From Firmicutes bacterium UBA6226 (lineage in GTDB: Bacteria > Bacillota_A > Clostridia > Peptostreptococcales > Acidaminobacteraceae), in NCBI GenBank assembly GCA_002441045.1, contig DJWQ01000201.1, positions 1-24,019 on the forward strand: a DNA stretch of 24,019 bases, given 5' to 3'. The notes below the pieces were generated by a model. That model was not told the DNA's origin and did not search any database. It was given only the letters and a program-made list of their open reading frames with translations. Below, one piece after another: positions 15,851 to 23,240 of the stretch. A program made the position numbers and the translations under genes. How positions within the stretch are numbered: the stretch's first letter is position 1; each line of letters begins with the position of its first letter.

Positions 15851-16263
15851 TTGATTAAGGGTCCTTTAGAGAGTAATCTCTAAATGATAATTGGGTGAAT
15901 TGCTGGAACTTCCTTAAGCTCAGCTAACCACAACGCAGCTGGAAACGGCAATCGTGACGGTTTGAAAATAGCTGAGATTGGATAATCAGCAGCCAAGCTC
16001 CTGAACTGAAAGGTTGGAGAAGGTTCAACGACTAGGATATACCATCTAAGGTCATTGTGGTGACATTACCACAGACTATGATGATGAAATCCGTAGGATC
16101 AGAGGTGGTCCGAAGTGCCCAACAACCGAGAAGGGATAAGAAGTAAGAGGTCAGCAAACAGGAAAAGCATTTGAACTTCCTGACCAACTAACCCCTAACC
16201 AACCATCCAATTAACCGGTTGAAGATATAGTCTGGCATATACTGAAAAGTATGTGATGGTCCG
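15806..16263 (+). ncRNA. group I self-splicing intron in fliC
   Basis: The conserved group I core is present in order: P (AATTGCTGGAACT, 15898-15910), Q (AATCAGCAGCC, 15984-15994), R (GTTCAACGACTAGG, 16023-16036) and S (AAGATATAGTCTGG, 16222-16235). P7 pairs GACTA (16030-16034) with TAGTC (16228-16232). Other seen helices are P2 TTTAGAGA/TCTCTAAA (about 15865-15884) and P9 CATATACT-gaaa-AGTATGTG (about 16236-16255); GG after S can pair with CC before the terminal G (P9.0). The 3' end is set at G16263. The 5' site after T15805 is inferred from protein continuity, because I could not find a convincing P1. No ORF lies inside except the flagellin-tail copy at the 5' end. Confidence 0.88.
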
Positions 16264-16308
16264 CAAGCAAACCAAGCACCTCAAGGCGTTCTCCAGTTAC
16301 TTAGATAA
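16264..16308 (+). CDS. fliC: fliC 3' exon (14 codons and stop)
   Basis: CAA-GCA-AAC to TTA-CTT-AGA-TAA encodes QANQAPQGVLQLLR, the standard flagellin ending. It restores the fliC frame when joined to T15805. Compared with the upstream ending (15806-15850), 9 of 15 codons differ, and 8 of those changes (including the stop) are silent; only Q to A changes the protein. Confidence 0.85.
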   Translation, partial: QANQAPQGVLQLLR

Positions 16309-16333
16309 TTGGACGCAAGTTAAAACAATTAAG

Positions 16334-16367
16334 GAGTCCAGGGGATTATTCTCCTGGCTCTTTTTTT
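16334..16367 (+). terminator. fliC terminator
   Basis: GAG-t-CCAGGGGA (16334-16345) pairs with TCTCCTGGCTC (16350-16360) around a TTAT loop, followed by seven T. It sits 25 nt after the 3' exon stop. Confidence 0.92.
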
Positions 16368-16431
16368 GTATAAAGAAAACCACCGGTTCTACCGGTGGTT
16401 CCAAAGAGCTTTAGCTTTGAGTCAAAAAAAT

Positions 16432-16488
16432 TCCTCCTTCTGATAAAATAATATTGGTTCGCCAACCATATTAAAATCAGAAGGAGGA
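16432..16488 (+). promoter_or_regulatory. tnpA leader hairpin hiding the ribosome binding site
   Basis: TCCTCCTTCTGAT (16432-16444) is exactly complementary to ATCAGAAGGAGGA (16476-16488), which contains the Shine-Dalgarno; an inner TTGG-ttcg-CCAA hairpin caps the structure. IS200 elements are known to keep transposase low through such a leader structure. Confidence 0.85.
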
Positions 16489-16492
16489 TCCG

Positions 16493-16969
16493 TTGTTGGA
16501 TAAGAATAGTCTAGCACATACGCAATGGAATTGTAAATATCATGTTGTGTTTGCACCAAAGTACAGGAGACCAGTAATCTATGGAAAAATTAAGGGTGAT
16601 ATAGGTAAAATCTTAAGAAAATTATGCGACCAAAAGGGCGTAGAAATATTGGAAGCAACAGCTTGTCCAGATCATGTTCATATGGTTCTGTCAATACCGC
16701 CAAAATACAGTATTTCAAGCGTTATGGGGTATTTGAAAGGAAAAAGTTCCTTAATGATTTTTGATCGTCATGCAAACCTGAAATACAAATATGGAAATCG
16801 TCACTTTTGGTGTCGAGGCTATTATGTAGATACAGTTGGACGGAATGAAAAAGCGATAAGGGAATATGTAAAAAATCAATTACAAGAAGATATTGCAAAT
16901 GATCAAATAAGTATACAAGAGTATGTTGACCCGTTCACGGGTGAGCAAGTAAAAGAAGGCAAAAAATAA
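16493..16969 (+). CDS. tnpA: IS200-type TnpA transposase (HUH tyrosine)
   Basis: 158 aa, full length. The HUH pair is HVH at 61-63, in CPDHVHMVLSI. The catalytic Tyr is probably Y125 in AIREYVKNQ. KYHVVFAPKYRRPVIYG and HFWCRGYYVDTVG are family hallmarks. It cuts and joins single-stranded DNA at the ends as a dimer. Start is TTG 16493 or 16496 after AAGGAGG (16481-16487). The frame is intact, so the element may be active. It is not partnered with the tnpB 13 kb upstream. Confidence 0.93.
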   Translation: MLDKNSLAHTQWNCKYHVVFAPKYRRPVIYGKIKGDIGKILRKLCDQKGVEILEATACPDHVHMVLSIPPKYSISSVMGYLKGKSSLMIFDRHANLKYKYGNRHFWCRGYYVDTVGRNEKAIREYVKNQLQEDIANDQISIQEYVDPFTGEQVKEGKK

Positions 16970-17181
16970 TAAGGCTGCTTTAGCAGCAGCCAGTGTAAAC
17001 AAGCAGTTGGCGAACCCTTTCAGTGAGCCTTAAGGCTCATGCGAGTAACATGCCCTTCTAGGGCTGAACAAACCACCCGTTGAACGGGTGGTCATGATTT
17101 AAGATACAATCTAGCTTATGGAAATATTTGAGGAGTTAAAGTTTAAAAATTTTGTTCATTTACTATAAACTTCGATACGAT

Positions 17182-18075
17182 TTATTCAAACCGATCCACG
17201 ATGATTTCATGATTTGGATACTTTAAATTATATTGTATCTTTTTTTGATTGATCGCATATTCAAGATTCATTTTATACTTCATACAATCCAGAAACGGGT
17301 GAGAATACTCAATAATTTTGAGAAACTTGATGATCTCATCTCGGTAGTTGCATTGAAGGACAAATCCTTTTCCATCTTTTCTTTGTTTCATAATAAACTG
17401 TACATCAAAAACTGTTTTTAAATGCTTCAATAATAATTTGTTTTCTTCCTCTGTGAATGACTGTGTGTAAAGCGTTATTCTGGGAAACAAATGAATATAG
17501 TTTTTCCTGACATAGCGATCAATAACCAATGTACCATCGTCAAGATAGAGGCAGAGTAGGCCAAGTGGATGATTAAAGCGATTAAGTATTTCTTGAGTAA
17601 TCTGTTTCTGATTTTCAGAATAAAATAGATTATGATAAGAACTAAAGAGTGGATTACTTGGTGATTTTATAGTAGGATTTTTGTAATTTGCAAAAAACTT
17701 AAAACCTAAGGAGACCAGCATTTCTACTTTCCAAGCTCTATAGTTGGATTGGAATTTACACCCATGTTCTCGGTAGTGTGATTCTTTACTCCGTCCATAA
17801 CAAGCTAAGCTACCATCTCCTAATAAACTACCGATTATTATATTATCCTGTATACGATTTGGTTTTAGAAGTTGTAAACTACTTTCATACTTGTTAGTTT
17901 TATTTTCATGAAGTTTTTTTATCATTTCTTTCTGAAATAGATTTGATTTTTTTATTTTATTTTTTGATACAATTCGTCGCAATTGATGTATTGATATATT
18001 TAGTTCCTTGGCTAAACTTTGGGTATCTTCATATGGATATCTCTGTTCAATTATTTCCAAAATTTCAGGATGCAT
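17182..18075 (-). CDS. LAGLIDADG-family endonuclease with N-terminal helix-turn-helix
   Basis: 297 aa from the ATG at 18075, which follows GGAGG by 5 nt; a TTG at 18087 in frame overlaps that site. Two LAGLIDADG-type motifs are seen: IIIGSLLGDGSL (about 79-90, Asp about 87) and LGLLCLYLDDGTL (about 171-183, Asp about 179/180), so it should fold as a monomer with two pseudo-symmetric halves. Residues about 20-43 (TQSLAKELNISIHQLRRIV) form an HTH. No intron or intein surrounds the gene. It lies about 0.9 kb from the fliC group I intron in opposite orientation, so it may be, or have been, its homing enzyme, but this is only inference. A consensus -10 and a LexA-type box precede it. Confidence 0.88.
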   Translation of the reverse strand: MHPEILEIIEQRYPYEDTQSLAKELNISIHQLRRIVSKNKIKKSNLFQKEMIKKLHENKTNKYESSLQLLKPNRIQDNIIIGSLLGDGSLACYGRSKESHYREHGCKFQSNYRAWKVEMLVSLGFKFFANYKNPTIKSPSNPLFSSYHNLFYSENQKQITQEILNRFNHPLGLLCLYLDDGTLVIDRYVRKNYIHLFPRITLYTQSFTEEENKLLLKHLKTVFDVQFIMKQRKDGKGFVLQCNYRDEIIKFLKIIEYSHPFLDCMKYKMNLEYAINQKKIQYNLKYPNHEIIVDRFE

Positions 18076-18095
18076 TATATCCTCCAATCAAAAAG

Positions 18096-18107
18096 GAACG
18101 TGTGTTC
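18096..18107 (-). promoter_or_regulatory. LexA/SOS-type box and promoter of the LAGLIDADG gene
   Basis: GAACGTGTGTTC fits GAAC-RNRY-GTTC on both strands. It lies between a perfect minus-strand -10 TATAAT (18118-18113) and the GGAGG site of the gene, the usual place for a LexA operator. Confidence 0.65.
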
Positions 18108-18186
18108 TTTTTATTATAACATATATAAACTATTGAGGTGACAAAAATTATCAAAATAAAAGTAATCTAAAATGAGTCATACTTAA

Positions 18187-18268
18187 AAACCTAACTCAAA
18201 AACTTCGTCGGACGCTCCGCAGGCAAAGCCGAGGACCGATATCCAGAGAAGTTCTTTGAGATGGGTTT
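18187..18268. repeat. structured palindromic repeat, copy 2
   Basis: The inner stem AACTTC (18201-18206) / GAAGTT (18248-18253) continues outward as CTCAAA (18195-18200) / TTTGAG (18255-18260) and 18187-18193 / 18262-18268 with one wobble; C18254 is unpaired. The core (18207-18247) contains GACGCTCCGCAGG, the GGC-AAA-GCC hairpin and CGAGGACCGAT, closely matching copy 1 at 5124-5212. It lies between the divergent LAGLIDADG and flaG genes. Confidence 0.78.
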
Positions 18269-18352
18269 GATCGTTACAGTCAAGCACCTTTAATCTTTTT
18301 TTGCTTTATATATAAGTTCTACCAATTAATTCTCCATTCACTACAATTTATA

Positions 18353-18380
18353 TAAAGTATTTATCAGTTTGTGCCGATAA
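18353..18380 (+). promoter_or_regulatory. probable SigD promoter of flaG-fliD
   Basis: TAAA (18353-18356), 16 nt, GCCGATAA (18373-18380): one base longer and one mismatch from the consensus. Confidence 0.75.
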
Positions 18381-18427
18381 CTTACATATAAAATGCGGAA
18401 TACAATTCCATGGAAAGGAGTATTCAT

Positions 18428-18832
18428 ATGAAAATAGGGTCTATTAATAATAGTGTCTCAGGATACGGCATGGATGCACAGACAAAACCTGTTGATACTA
18501 AACCCGTCGAGGTGAAGCAACCAGTAAAAGCAGCTGCTGTTGAAAAACCCGAAGTTAAAGTAAAAAACGAACCTCAAGCGACAGGAGAGGAAGACAAGAA
18601 ATCGGTAAACGAAGATATGCTCAATAAATCCATTGAACAGGCAAATAAATCCTTAGCGATCCACAATCGATTTATTGAACGTTCAGTTCACGATGTCACT
18701 CATACGGTGATGTATGCAGTGAAGGATTCGGTTACAAATGAAGTGATCGCAGAGTTTCCACCTAAGAAAATCCAAGACATGATTGCAAAGATGTGGGAGC
18801 TAGCGGGTTTGGTTGTAGATGAAAAAGCGTAA
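18428..18832 (+). CDS. flaG: FlaG family flagellar protein
   Basis: 134 aa. The first half is Lys/Pro/Val-rich and probably disordered. The second half has the FlaG pattern NKSLAIHNRFIERSVHD, MYAVKDSVTNEVIAEFPPKKI and MWELAGLVVDEKA. FlaG (YvyC) is linked to filament length control; its mechanism is unclear. An ATG at 18410 is in frame, but AAAGGAG lies between it and ATG 18428, so the latter is used. It precedes fliD as in Bacillus. Confidence 0.9.
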   Translation: MKIGSINNSVSGYGMDAQTKPVDTKPVEVKQPVKAAAVEKPEVKVKNEPQATGEEDKKSVNEDMLNKSIEQANKSLAIHNRFIERSVHDVTHTVMYAVKDSVTNEVIAEFPPKKIQDMIAKMWELAGLVVDEKA

Positions 18833-18871
18833 TAAAGCTGATACGCTTGTTTATAGATAGGAAGTGAAATT

Positions 18872-20827
18872 ATGGCTGGACTTAGAATTTCAGGAATTAT
18901 GTCAGGATTTGATACTGAAACTATGATTAAAGACTTGATGAAGGCTGAAAATGCAAGAGTAGATAAAGTAAAAAAAGATCGTCAATACGTCTCTTGGCAA
19001 CAAGAAGGCTTTAGAGAGATTATCAACAAGCTGAAAACCTTTCAGTCAAATTATTTTGATGTCTTAAAGCCGACAACCAATTTTACGTCGACGGCTTCTT
19101 TTGCAAAATTTGCTTACAGCATAAAAAGTGGTGGTGTGGATACTGATAAGGTAAGTGTTATAGCTGGTGCGGATGTCAAAAGTAAAGCGATCACCATCAA
19201 TCAGATCGACCAGTTGGCATCTAAGGATACTTGGACAGGTGCGTCATCTGGGATCAGAGGGATAGAAACCAGTGGTACGACTGCATCATATATAGGAGAC
19301 TTAAGTTCAAATTTAACTTCTTCTGGTAAAAATTTAGAGTTTACTTTGTCGATAGGCAGTAACGCCAAAGTAATCAGTGTAGATCCATCTACCTTTTCAG
19401 ATGCGGACACGCTAGCGAGTGCAATTGACACCAAGATTCAAGCTGCCTTTGGATCGGATTATGCCGGGATGGTGACCAGTGATGGCACGGATCTTAAATT
19501 TGATTTTTCTGGAAGCGAAGTTAAAATTTTAAAATATGGTGATAATGTCACAACCATGACGGGACTCTTTGGATCAGATACAGCTCAAAGTAGTTATGCA
19601 TATAAGACGAAGTCTTTAAATACATTGTTTAATCTAACCGATGCTCAGCTAGGTGCGGTTCAGATCAATGGTAAGACCATCGCTTTGGATCAGAACGATA
19701 CTATTTCAAACTTGATCGAAAAAGTCAATGCATCAGATGCGAATGTGACGTTAAGCTATGATTCGTTAAACGACAAATTTATTTTAAAATCAAATTTAGA
19801 GGGATCTGCAAATAATATTACTATTGAGGATGGTTCGGATGCAGAGAATTTATTTGCCAACCTTTTTGGCGTAAGTGATCTTTCATCCTTTATTGGATCA
19901 CCAAATGCAGACACTACAATAACATTAGGAAATGGTGATGAAAGTACAAGAACTGTTGGAAAAAATGCAAAGCTTAATATTAATGGCGTAGACATCATCC
20001 AATCAAGCAATAATTTTTCACTTGATGGTGTGAATTACTCATTAAAAGCAACTTCTATCGATCCAATCAACGTTGGGATTGAGACGGATACTACTTCGAT
20101 TATCGACAACATCAAAAATTTCGTTAAAGAGTACAATGACATTGTTGATTTTATAAATGGTAAACTGACTGAAAAGCGTGATTACGACTATGCCCCACTA
20201 ACTGACGATGAGAAAGAAGCACTTACTGAGGACGAAGTTAAGAAGTGGGAAGATAAAGCAAAAGCAGGGATGCTCAAAGGATCTTCAGAACTTAGCTCTA
20301 TGTTAACCGAGCTTCGAAACGCTATCATCGAACCGATAGAAGGTGTTGGCATTACCATGGCGCAAATCGGGATATCCTCTACCAGTTATACAGACAAAGG
20401 TAAATTAACCATTGATGAAACGAAGTTGAAATCAGCACTTGAAAATAACTATGAAGAAGTGGTTAACCTTTTCACTAAGAAATCAGATATCACATATAAC
20501 GACAGCGCTAATCGCAACCAGAGGGATAACGAAAACGGTATTAGTAATCGATTTGATGATATATTAAAAGACTATATTCGTACCACTCGTGATTCAAACG
20601 GCTATAAAGGAAAGTTAATTGTTAAAGCAGGTATTGAAAATGATTCTAGTCAGTTCTCGAATGACTTTCAAAAGAAATTGACTGGTTATGATGATCGTAT
20701 CTCCGATTTGTTGGACTATCTATCTAATAGAGAAGAGTATTACTATACGATGTTTAGTAAGATGGAGTCCGCATTATCACAGATGGAATCACAATCATCT
20801 TCTTTATTAAGTCAATTGGGACAATAA
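18872..20827 (+). CDS. fliD: flagellar cap protein FliD (HAP2)
   Basis: 651 aa. The conserved N-terminus is LRISGIMSGFDTETMIKDLM, and the C-terminal domain contains IKNFVKEYNDIVDFINGKL, KGKLTIDETKLKSAL and a long terminal coiled coil ending SSLLSQLG. The middle holds flagellin-IN-like repeats (for example INGKTIALDQNDTISNLIEKVN). It caps the growing filament and guides flagellin assembly. It is longer than the B. subtilis protein (about 500 aa), as for FlgL. The ribosome binding site is AGGAAGTG, and the FliT-like gene starts one base after the stop. Confidence 0.95.
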   Translation: MAGLRISGIMSGFDTETMIKDLMKAENARVDKVKKDRQYVSWQQEGFREIINKLKTFQSNYFDVLKPTTNFTSTASFAKFAYSIKSGGVDTDKVSVIAGADVKSKAITINQIDQLASKDTWTGASSGIRGIETSGTTASYIGDLSSNLTSSGKNLEFTLSIGSNAKVISVDPSTFSDADTLASAIDTKIQAAFGSDYAGMVTSDGTDLKFDFSGSEVKILKYGDNVTTMTGLFGSDTAQSSYAYKTKSLNTLFNLTDAQLGAVQINGKTIALDQNDTISNLIEKVNASDANVTLSYDSLNDKFILKSNLEGSANNITIEDGSDAENLFANLFGVSDLSSFIGSPNADTTITLGNGDESTRTVGKNAKLNINGVDIIQSSNNFSLDGVNYSLKATSIDPINVGIETDTTSIIDNIKNFVKEYNDIVDFINGKLTEKRDYDYAPLTDDEKEALTEDEVKKWEDKAKAGMLKGSSELSSMLTELRNAIIEPIEGVGITMAQIGISSTSYTDKGKLTIDETKLKSALENNYEEVVNLFTKKSDITYNDSANRNQRDNENGISNRFDDILKDYIRTTRDSNGYKGKLIVKAGIENDSSQFSNDFQKKLTGYDDRISDLLDYLSNREEYYYTMFSKMESALSQMESQSSSLLSQLGQ

Positions 20828-20828
20828 G

Positions 20829-21191
20829 ATGGACAAACTAGAAATTATGGATCTAATTCTAAGCGAAACCTACATCATTGAAAGTGCTATAGTGGCAAAG
20901 GATATTGACATTGTATTAGGTGCACTTGAAAATAGGGAAAAATTAATTCATGACTTTGAAGCATTAAGTCATCAGTTGAATACTCAGCTAATTAAAGATA
21001 AAATAGCACTATTTGAAGAAGTGAACTCAAAGTGTATGAAAAGTTTAAAGCACTTGCAAAAAGAACTTGAATCCGAAGCTTCTCAAGTAAGTAGTGAAAA
21101 GAAGAAAACAGTCAGAACTCAAAAAGTACATGAATCTTATTTGAATCCCTACCTTGGTGATTCTGGCAACCGATTCGATTTGAAGAAATAG
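20829..21191 (+). CDS. FliT-like small helical protein (putative FliD chaperone)
   Basis: 120 aa, all-helical in the first 90 residues, with a KRT-type basic stretch and a tail ending YLGDSGNRFDLKK. The sequence gives no clear family match. The place directly after fliD and before fliS is shifted from Bacillus (fliS-fliT), but the size and helical nature suit a FliT/FlgN-like export chaperone. The start is tightly coupled to the fliD stop (TAAGATG). Confidence 0.6.
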   Translation: MDKLEIMDLILSETYIIESAIVAKDIDIVLGALENREKLIHDFEALSHQLNTQLIKDKIALFEEVNSKCMKSLKHLQKELESEASQVSSEKKKTVRTQKVHESYLNPYLGDSGNRFDLKK

Positions 21192-21201
21192 GAGGAAAGT
21201 A

Positions 21202-21672
21202 ATGGCAGTGATGAACCCATATAACTATGCAAAACCTAGAAATTTTATAAGGGTTGAACCCCAATCTCAAAAGGAAGTTGTTGCGCCTGCTATAGCAAAT
21301 AGATCTTCTGTTTCTGATAAAATGGATCAGTACTTGGAGAGCAGAGTTTTGACAGCTAAACCTGAGGAGTTAACGTTTATGCTCTATGAAGGATTGGTTA
21401 AGTTTATAAAGAAAGCAATGCTTTCGATTGAATCAAAGAACTATGAGCAGATCAACTATAACACCCAGCGCGCACAAGCGATAGTAGATGAACTCAGAAG
21501 CACATTAAATATGGACATTCCATTGAGTGTAAGTTTGGATTCGCTATACGAGTATTTATCATACAAATTAGTTAATGCGAATATCGATAAAAGTGAAGAG
21601 ACTTTTTCTGAAGCACTTGAAATTGCAGAGAATTTTAAGGATACTTGGAAAGAAGCGTTTAACATTAAGTAA
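21202..21672 (+). CDS. fliS: flagellin export chaperone FliS
   Basis: 156 aa. The FliS core begins at DQYLESRVLTAKPEELTFMLYEGLVKFIKKA and continues with the four-helix pattern through YNTQRAQAIVDELRSTLN to the end. It binds the C-terminus of flagellin, the very part re-encoded by the intron, and stops early polymerisation. About 40 residues at the N-terminus are extra compared with the usual 130 aa. It has a strong AGGAGG site. Confidence 0.93.
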   Translation: MAVMNPYNYAKPRNFIRVEPQSQKEVVAPAIANRSSVSDKMDQYLESRVLTAKPEELTFMLYEGLVKFIKKAMLSIESKNYEQINYNTQRAQAIVDELRSTLNMDIPLSVSLDSLYEYLSYKLVNANIDKSEETFSEALEIAENFKDTWKEAFNIK

Positions 21673-21756
21673 AGTTTACAAAGAGTTTTTATTTAAGTGA
21701 TCTGTTTTAAGGTATAATTTACCTATACGATGACTTATTTGAAAGGAAGGCTGCCT

Positions 21757-21936
21757 ATGAATATACAACCTTCTGCATACCAAGCTCAAATGCTGACAAG
21801 CGTAAAGCAAGCGTTGAATCTTTCAATGTTACAAAAAGCGATGAGCCAGGATGCACAATCAGTAGATAATATAGTAAAAGCTATGGAACAATCTGTAACA
21901 CCACATTTAGGACAAAATTTAGACATTAAGTTATAA
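21757..21936 (+). CDS. yjfB: YjfB-type putative motility protein
   Basis: 59 aa: MNIQPSAYQAQMLTSVKQALNL and so on, matching the small YjfB_motility family (SigD regulon in Bacillus; function unknown). ATG 21757 follows AAGGAAGG; the frame extends upstream to an ATG at 21730 but this lies before the ribosome binding site. A TATAAT at 21713-21718 suggests its own promoter; no SigD site is clear. Confidence 0.75.
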   Translation: MNIQPSAYQAQMLTSVKQALNLSMLQKAMSQDAQSVDNIVKAMEQSVTPHLGQNLDIKL

Positions 21937-21938
21937 TT

Positions 21939-21977
21939 AATAAGGTTAAGCATGTGCTTAACCTTATTTGCATTTTT
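21939..21977 (+). terminator. intrinsic terminator after yjfB
   Basis: AATAAGGTTAAGCA (21939-21952) / TGCTTAACCTTATT (21955-21968) is a 14-bp perfect stem with TG loop, followed by TGCATTTTT. Confidence 0.9.
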
Positions 21978-22099
21978 GGATAAGAAAAGTAAGTAATGTG
22001 AGACAATTTGATTTATAATAATAAAAAAGTAACCATGTATTTTACTATATGGATATAAAAGTAGTTAAAGTATACTCCAAAAGATAGTGGGGGAAAACA

Positions 22100-22537
22100 A
22101 TGAAGATTATTCAAAGTATTGAAGATGTTTTAATGGAAAAAATTGTTTTGCAAAAGCAAATCATCATTAGATATCGAGAAATTGAACAGCTGACTAAGGC
22201 AAGTTTTTCAGATGAATCAATTCAAATGAGTCAATGTTTTGGCGAAATAGATAGCATTTCTGATAAAATGATTGAATTAGATTTGATGTTTTCCAACTAC
22301 TTTGATCAGTTTAAAAGAGCAATGAACATTAAATCACTCGATGAATTAGATCAAGTACAGCAAAAGTCATTTTCACTCATCCAACAGTTAGTAGCAAAGG
22401 TCAATTCGCTTCAGGATCAAATCAATTCTTTGAAAGAACTTTGGGCTGAGACGGAGATTTCTCTTAAACGGACCAAAGGTGAAAATAGACAAAAACAAAA
22501 AGTATCAGCTGCTTATAAAAACATAAATAAATTATAA
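22100..22537 (+). CDS. hypothetical coiled-coil protein, possible flagellar chaperone-like
   Basis: 145 aa, nearly all helix, rich in Gln, Lys, Ile and Ser, with a basic tail (KRTKGENRQKQKVSAAYKNINKL). A GTGGGGG site lies about 7 nt upstream. I do not recognise a family. The size and composition resemble FlgN/FliT chaperones, and it lies between fliS/yjfB and hpf, so a motility link is plausible. The leader (21978-22099) is AT-rich, with several weak -10-like hexamers and nothing firmer. Confidence 0.7.
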   Translation: MKIIQSIEDVLMEKIVLQKQIIIRYREIEQLTKASFSDESIQMSQCFGEIDSISDKMIELDLMFSNYFDQFKRAMNIKSLDELDQVQQKSFSLIQQLVAKVNSLQDQINSLKELWAETEISLKRTKGENRQKQKVSAAYKNINKL

Positions 22538-22552
22538 AAAAATATCTTTTAC

Positions 22553-22582
22553 TTGGTTAGTGTAACCTATGGTGGGTATAAT
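22553..22582 (+). promoter_or_regulatory. probable SigA promoter of hpf
   Basis: TTGGTT (22553-22558), 18 nt, TATAAT (22577-22582). Confidence 0.5.
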
Positions 22583-22612
22583 GCTAATATCAAAAGTAAA
22601 GGGGTTGAGCTT

Positions 22613-23143
22613 ATGAAAGTAAACGTGACAGGAAGAAACCTAGTTATTACTGATGCTATTAGAGAACAAGTAGAAAAGAAATTATCAAAATTTGATAAGA
22701 TGTTTAATAGTGACATCGAAGCGAGCGCTACATTCAGTGTACAAAAGAATAAACACATTGTGGAGGTGACAATTCCCCTTAAGAATGGGGCTTTATTTAG
22801 AGCAGAAGCAATTTCAGACGATATGTATATGTCGATTGACGAAGCGATAGATCGTATTTCTAAACAAATGAAGAAACATAAGACTAAACTAGAAAAAAGA
22901 TTCCATGCAAATGATTCCATTCGTTTTGAAGAGATCCCAGATGCAGTTGAACCGATAGTTGAGTCTTCAATCGTTAAAACCAAAAGATTCGGTGTTAAGC
23001 CAATGGGACCAGAAGAAGCCGTATTACAAATGGAGCTTCTAGGTCATGACTTCTTCGTATTTCTAAATGGTGATACAGAAGAAATCAATGTGGTCTATAA
23101 ACGTAAAGATGGCGATTTTGGATTGATTGAACCTTATTTATAA
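22613..23143 (+). CDS. hpf: long-form ribosome hibernation promoting factor
   Basis: 176 aa, long form. The N-terminal domain (MKVNVTGRNLVITDAIREQVEKKL, then the DDMYMSIDEAIDRISKQMKKHKTKL helix) binds the decoding site of the 30S subunit. The C-terminal domain (about 120-176, RFGVKPMGPEEAVLQMELLGHDFFVFLN and DGDFGLIEPYL) dimerises two ribosomes into 100S particles. The frame extends upstream to 22553, but that part contains the promoter; ATG 22613 follows GGGG-TTGAG. hpf (yvyD) also follows the fliD-fliS-fliT block in B. subtilis. Confidence 0.95.
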   Translation: MKVNVTGRNLVITDAIREQVEKKLSKFDKMFNSDIEASATFSVQKNKHIVEVTIPLKNGALFRAEAISDDMYMSIDEAIDRISKQMKKHKTKLEKRFHANDSIRFEEIPDAVEPIVESSIVKTKRFGVKPMGPEEAVLQMELLGHDFFVFLNGDTEEINVVYKRKDGDFGLIEPYL

Positions 23144-23178
23144 GTCATTAATCCTCTTAAATGAATAATTTGTTTTTT

Positions 23179-23217
23179 AGCCGAACCGACTAATGGTATA
23201 TAGTTGGTTCGGCTTTT
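23179..23217. terminator. terminator after hpf
   Basis: AGCCGAACCGACTA (23179-23192) / TAGTTGGTTCGGCT (23201-23214), 14-bp stem with one G-T pair, followed by TTTTG and preceded by TTTTTT, so it could work weakly in both directions. Confidence 0.85.
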
Positions 23218-23240
23218 GTATATTTGAAATTAATGGGTTG

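Larger units (their letters stand above)
16371..17097 (+). mobile_element. IS200-type insertion sequence
   Basis: About 0.73 kb with one gene. The left end has a hairpin AACCACCGGT / ACCGGTGGTT (16378-16387 / 16391-16400) and the right end a related one ACCACCCGT / ACGGGTGGT (17072-17080 / 17084-17092); such subterminal hairpins are what TnpA recognises. There are no terminal inverted repeats or target duplication, as usual for this family. The right-hand non-coding part holds further palindromes (TGAGCCTTAAGGCTCA near 17022-17040, GCCC-ttcta-GGGC). It is inserted directly after the fliC terminator and does not break fliC. Exact ends are approximate. Confidence 0.85.

Noticed and set aside
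15851..16263. Long non-coding stretch after the first fliC stop as simple 3' untranslated region
   Set aside because: It has the ordered P, Q, R, S core of a group I intron, and the flagellin ending plus terminator follow it.
2346..16969. tnpA at 16493 and tnpB at 2346 as one IS605 element
   Set aside because: They are 13 kb apart with housekeeping and flagellar genes between, and the tnpA has its own matched end hairpins of IS200 type.
21690..21735. SigD promoter for yjfB
   Set aside because: The best fit matches only CGAT of the -10 element; a TATAAT is more convincing.
22567..22983. 138-aa minus-strand frame opposite hpf
   Set aside because: It is a shadow of the well-recognised Hpf coding sequence and covers its promoter.
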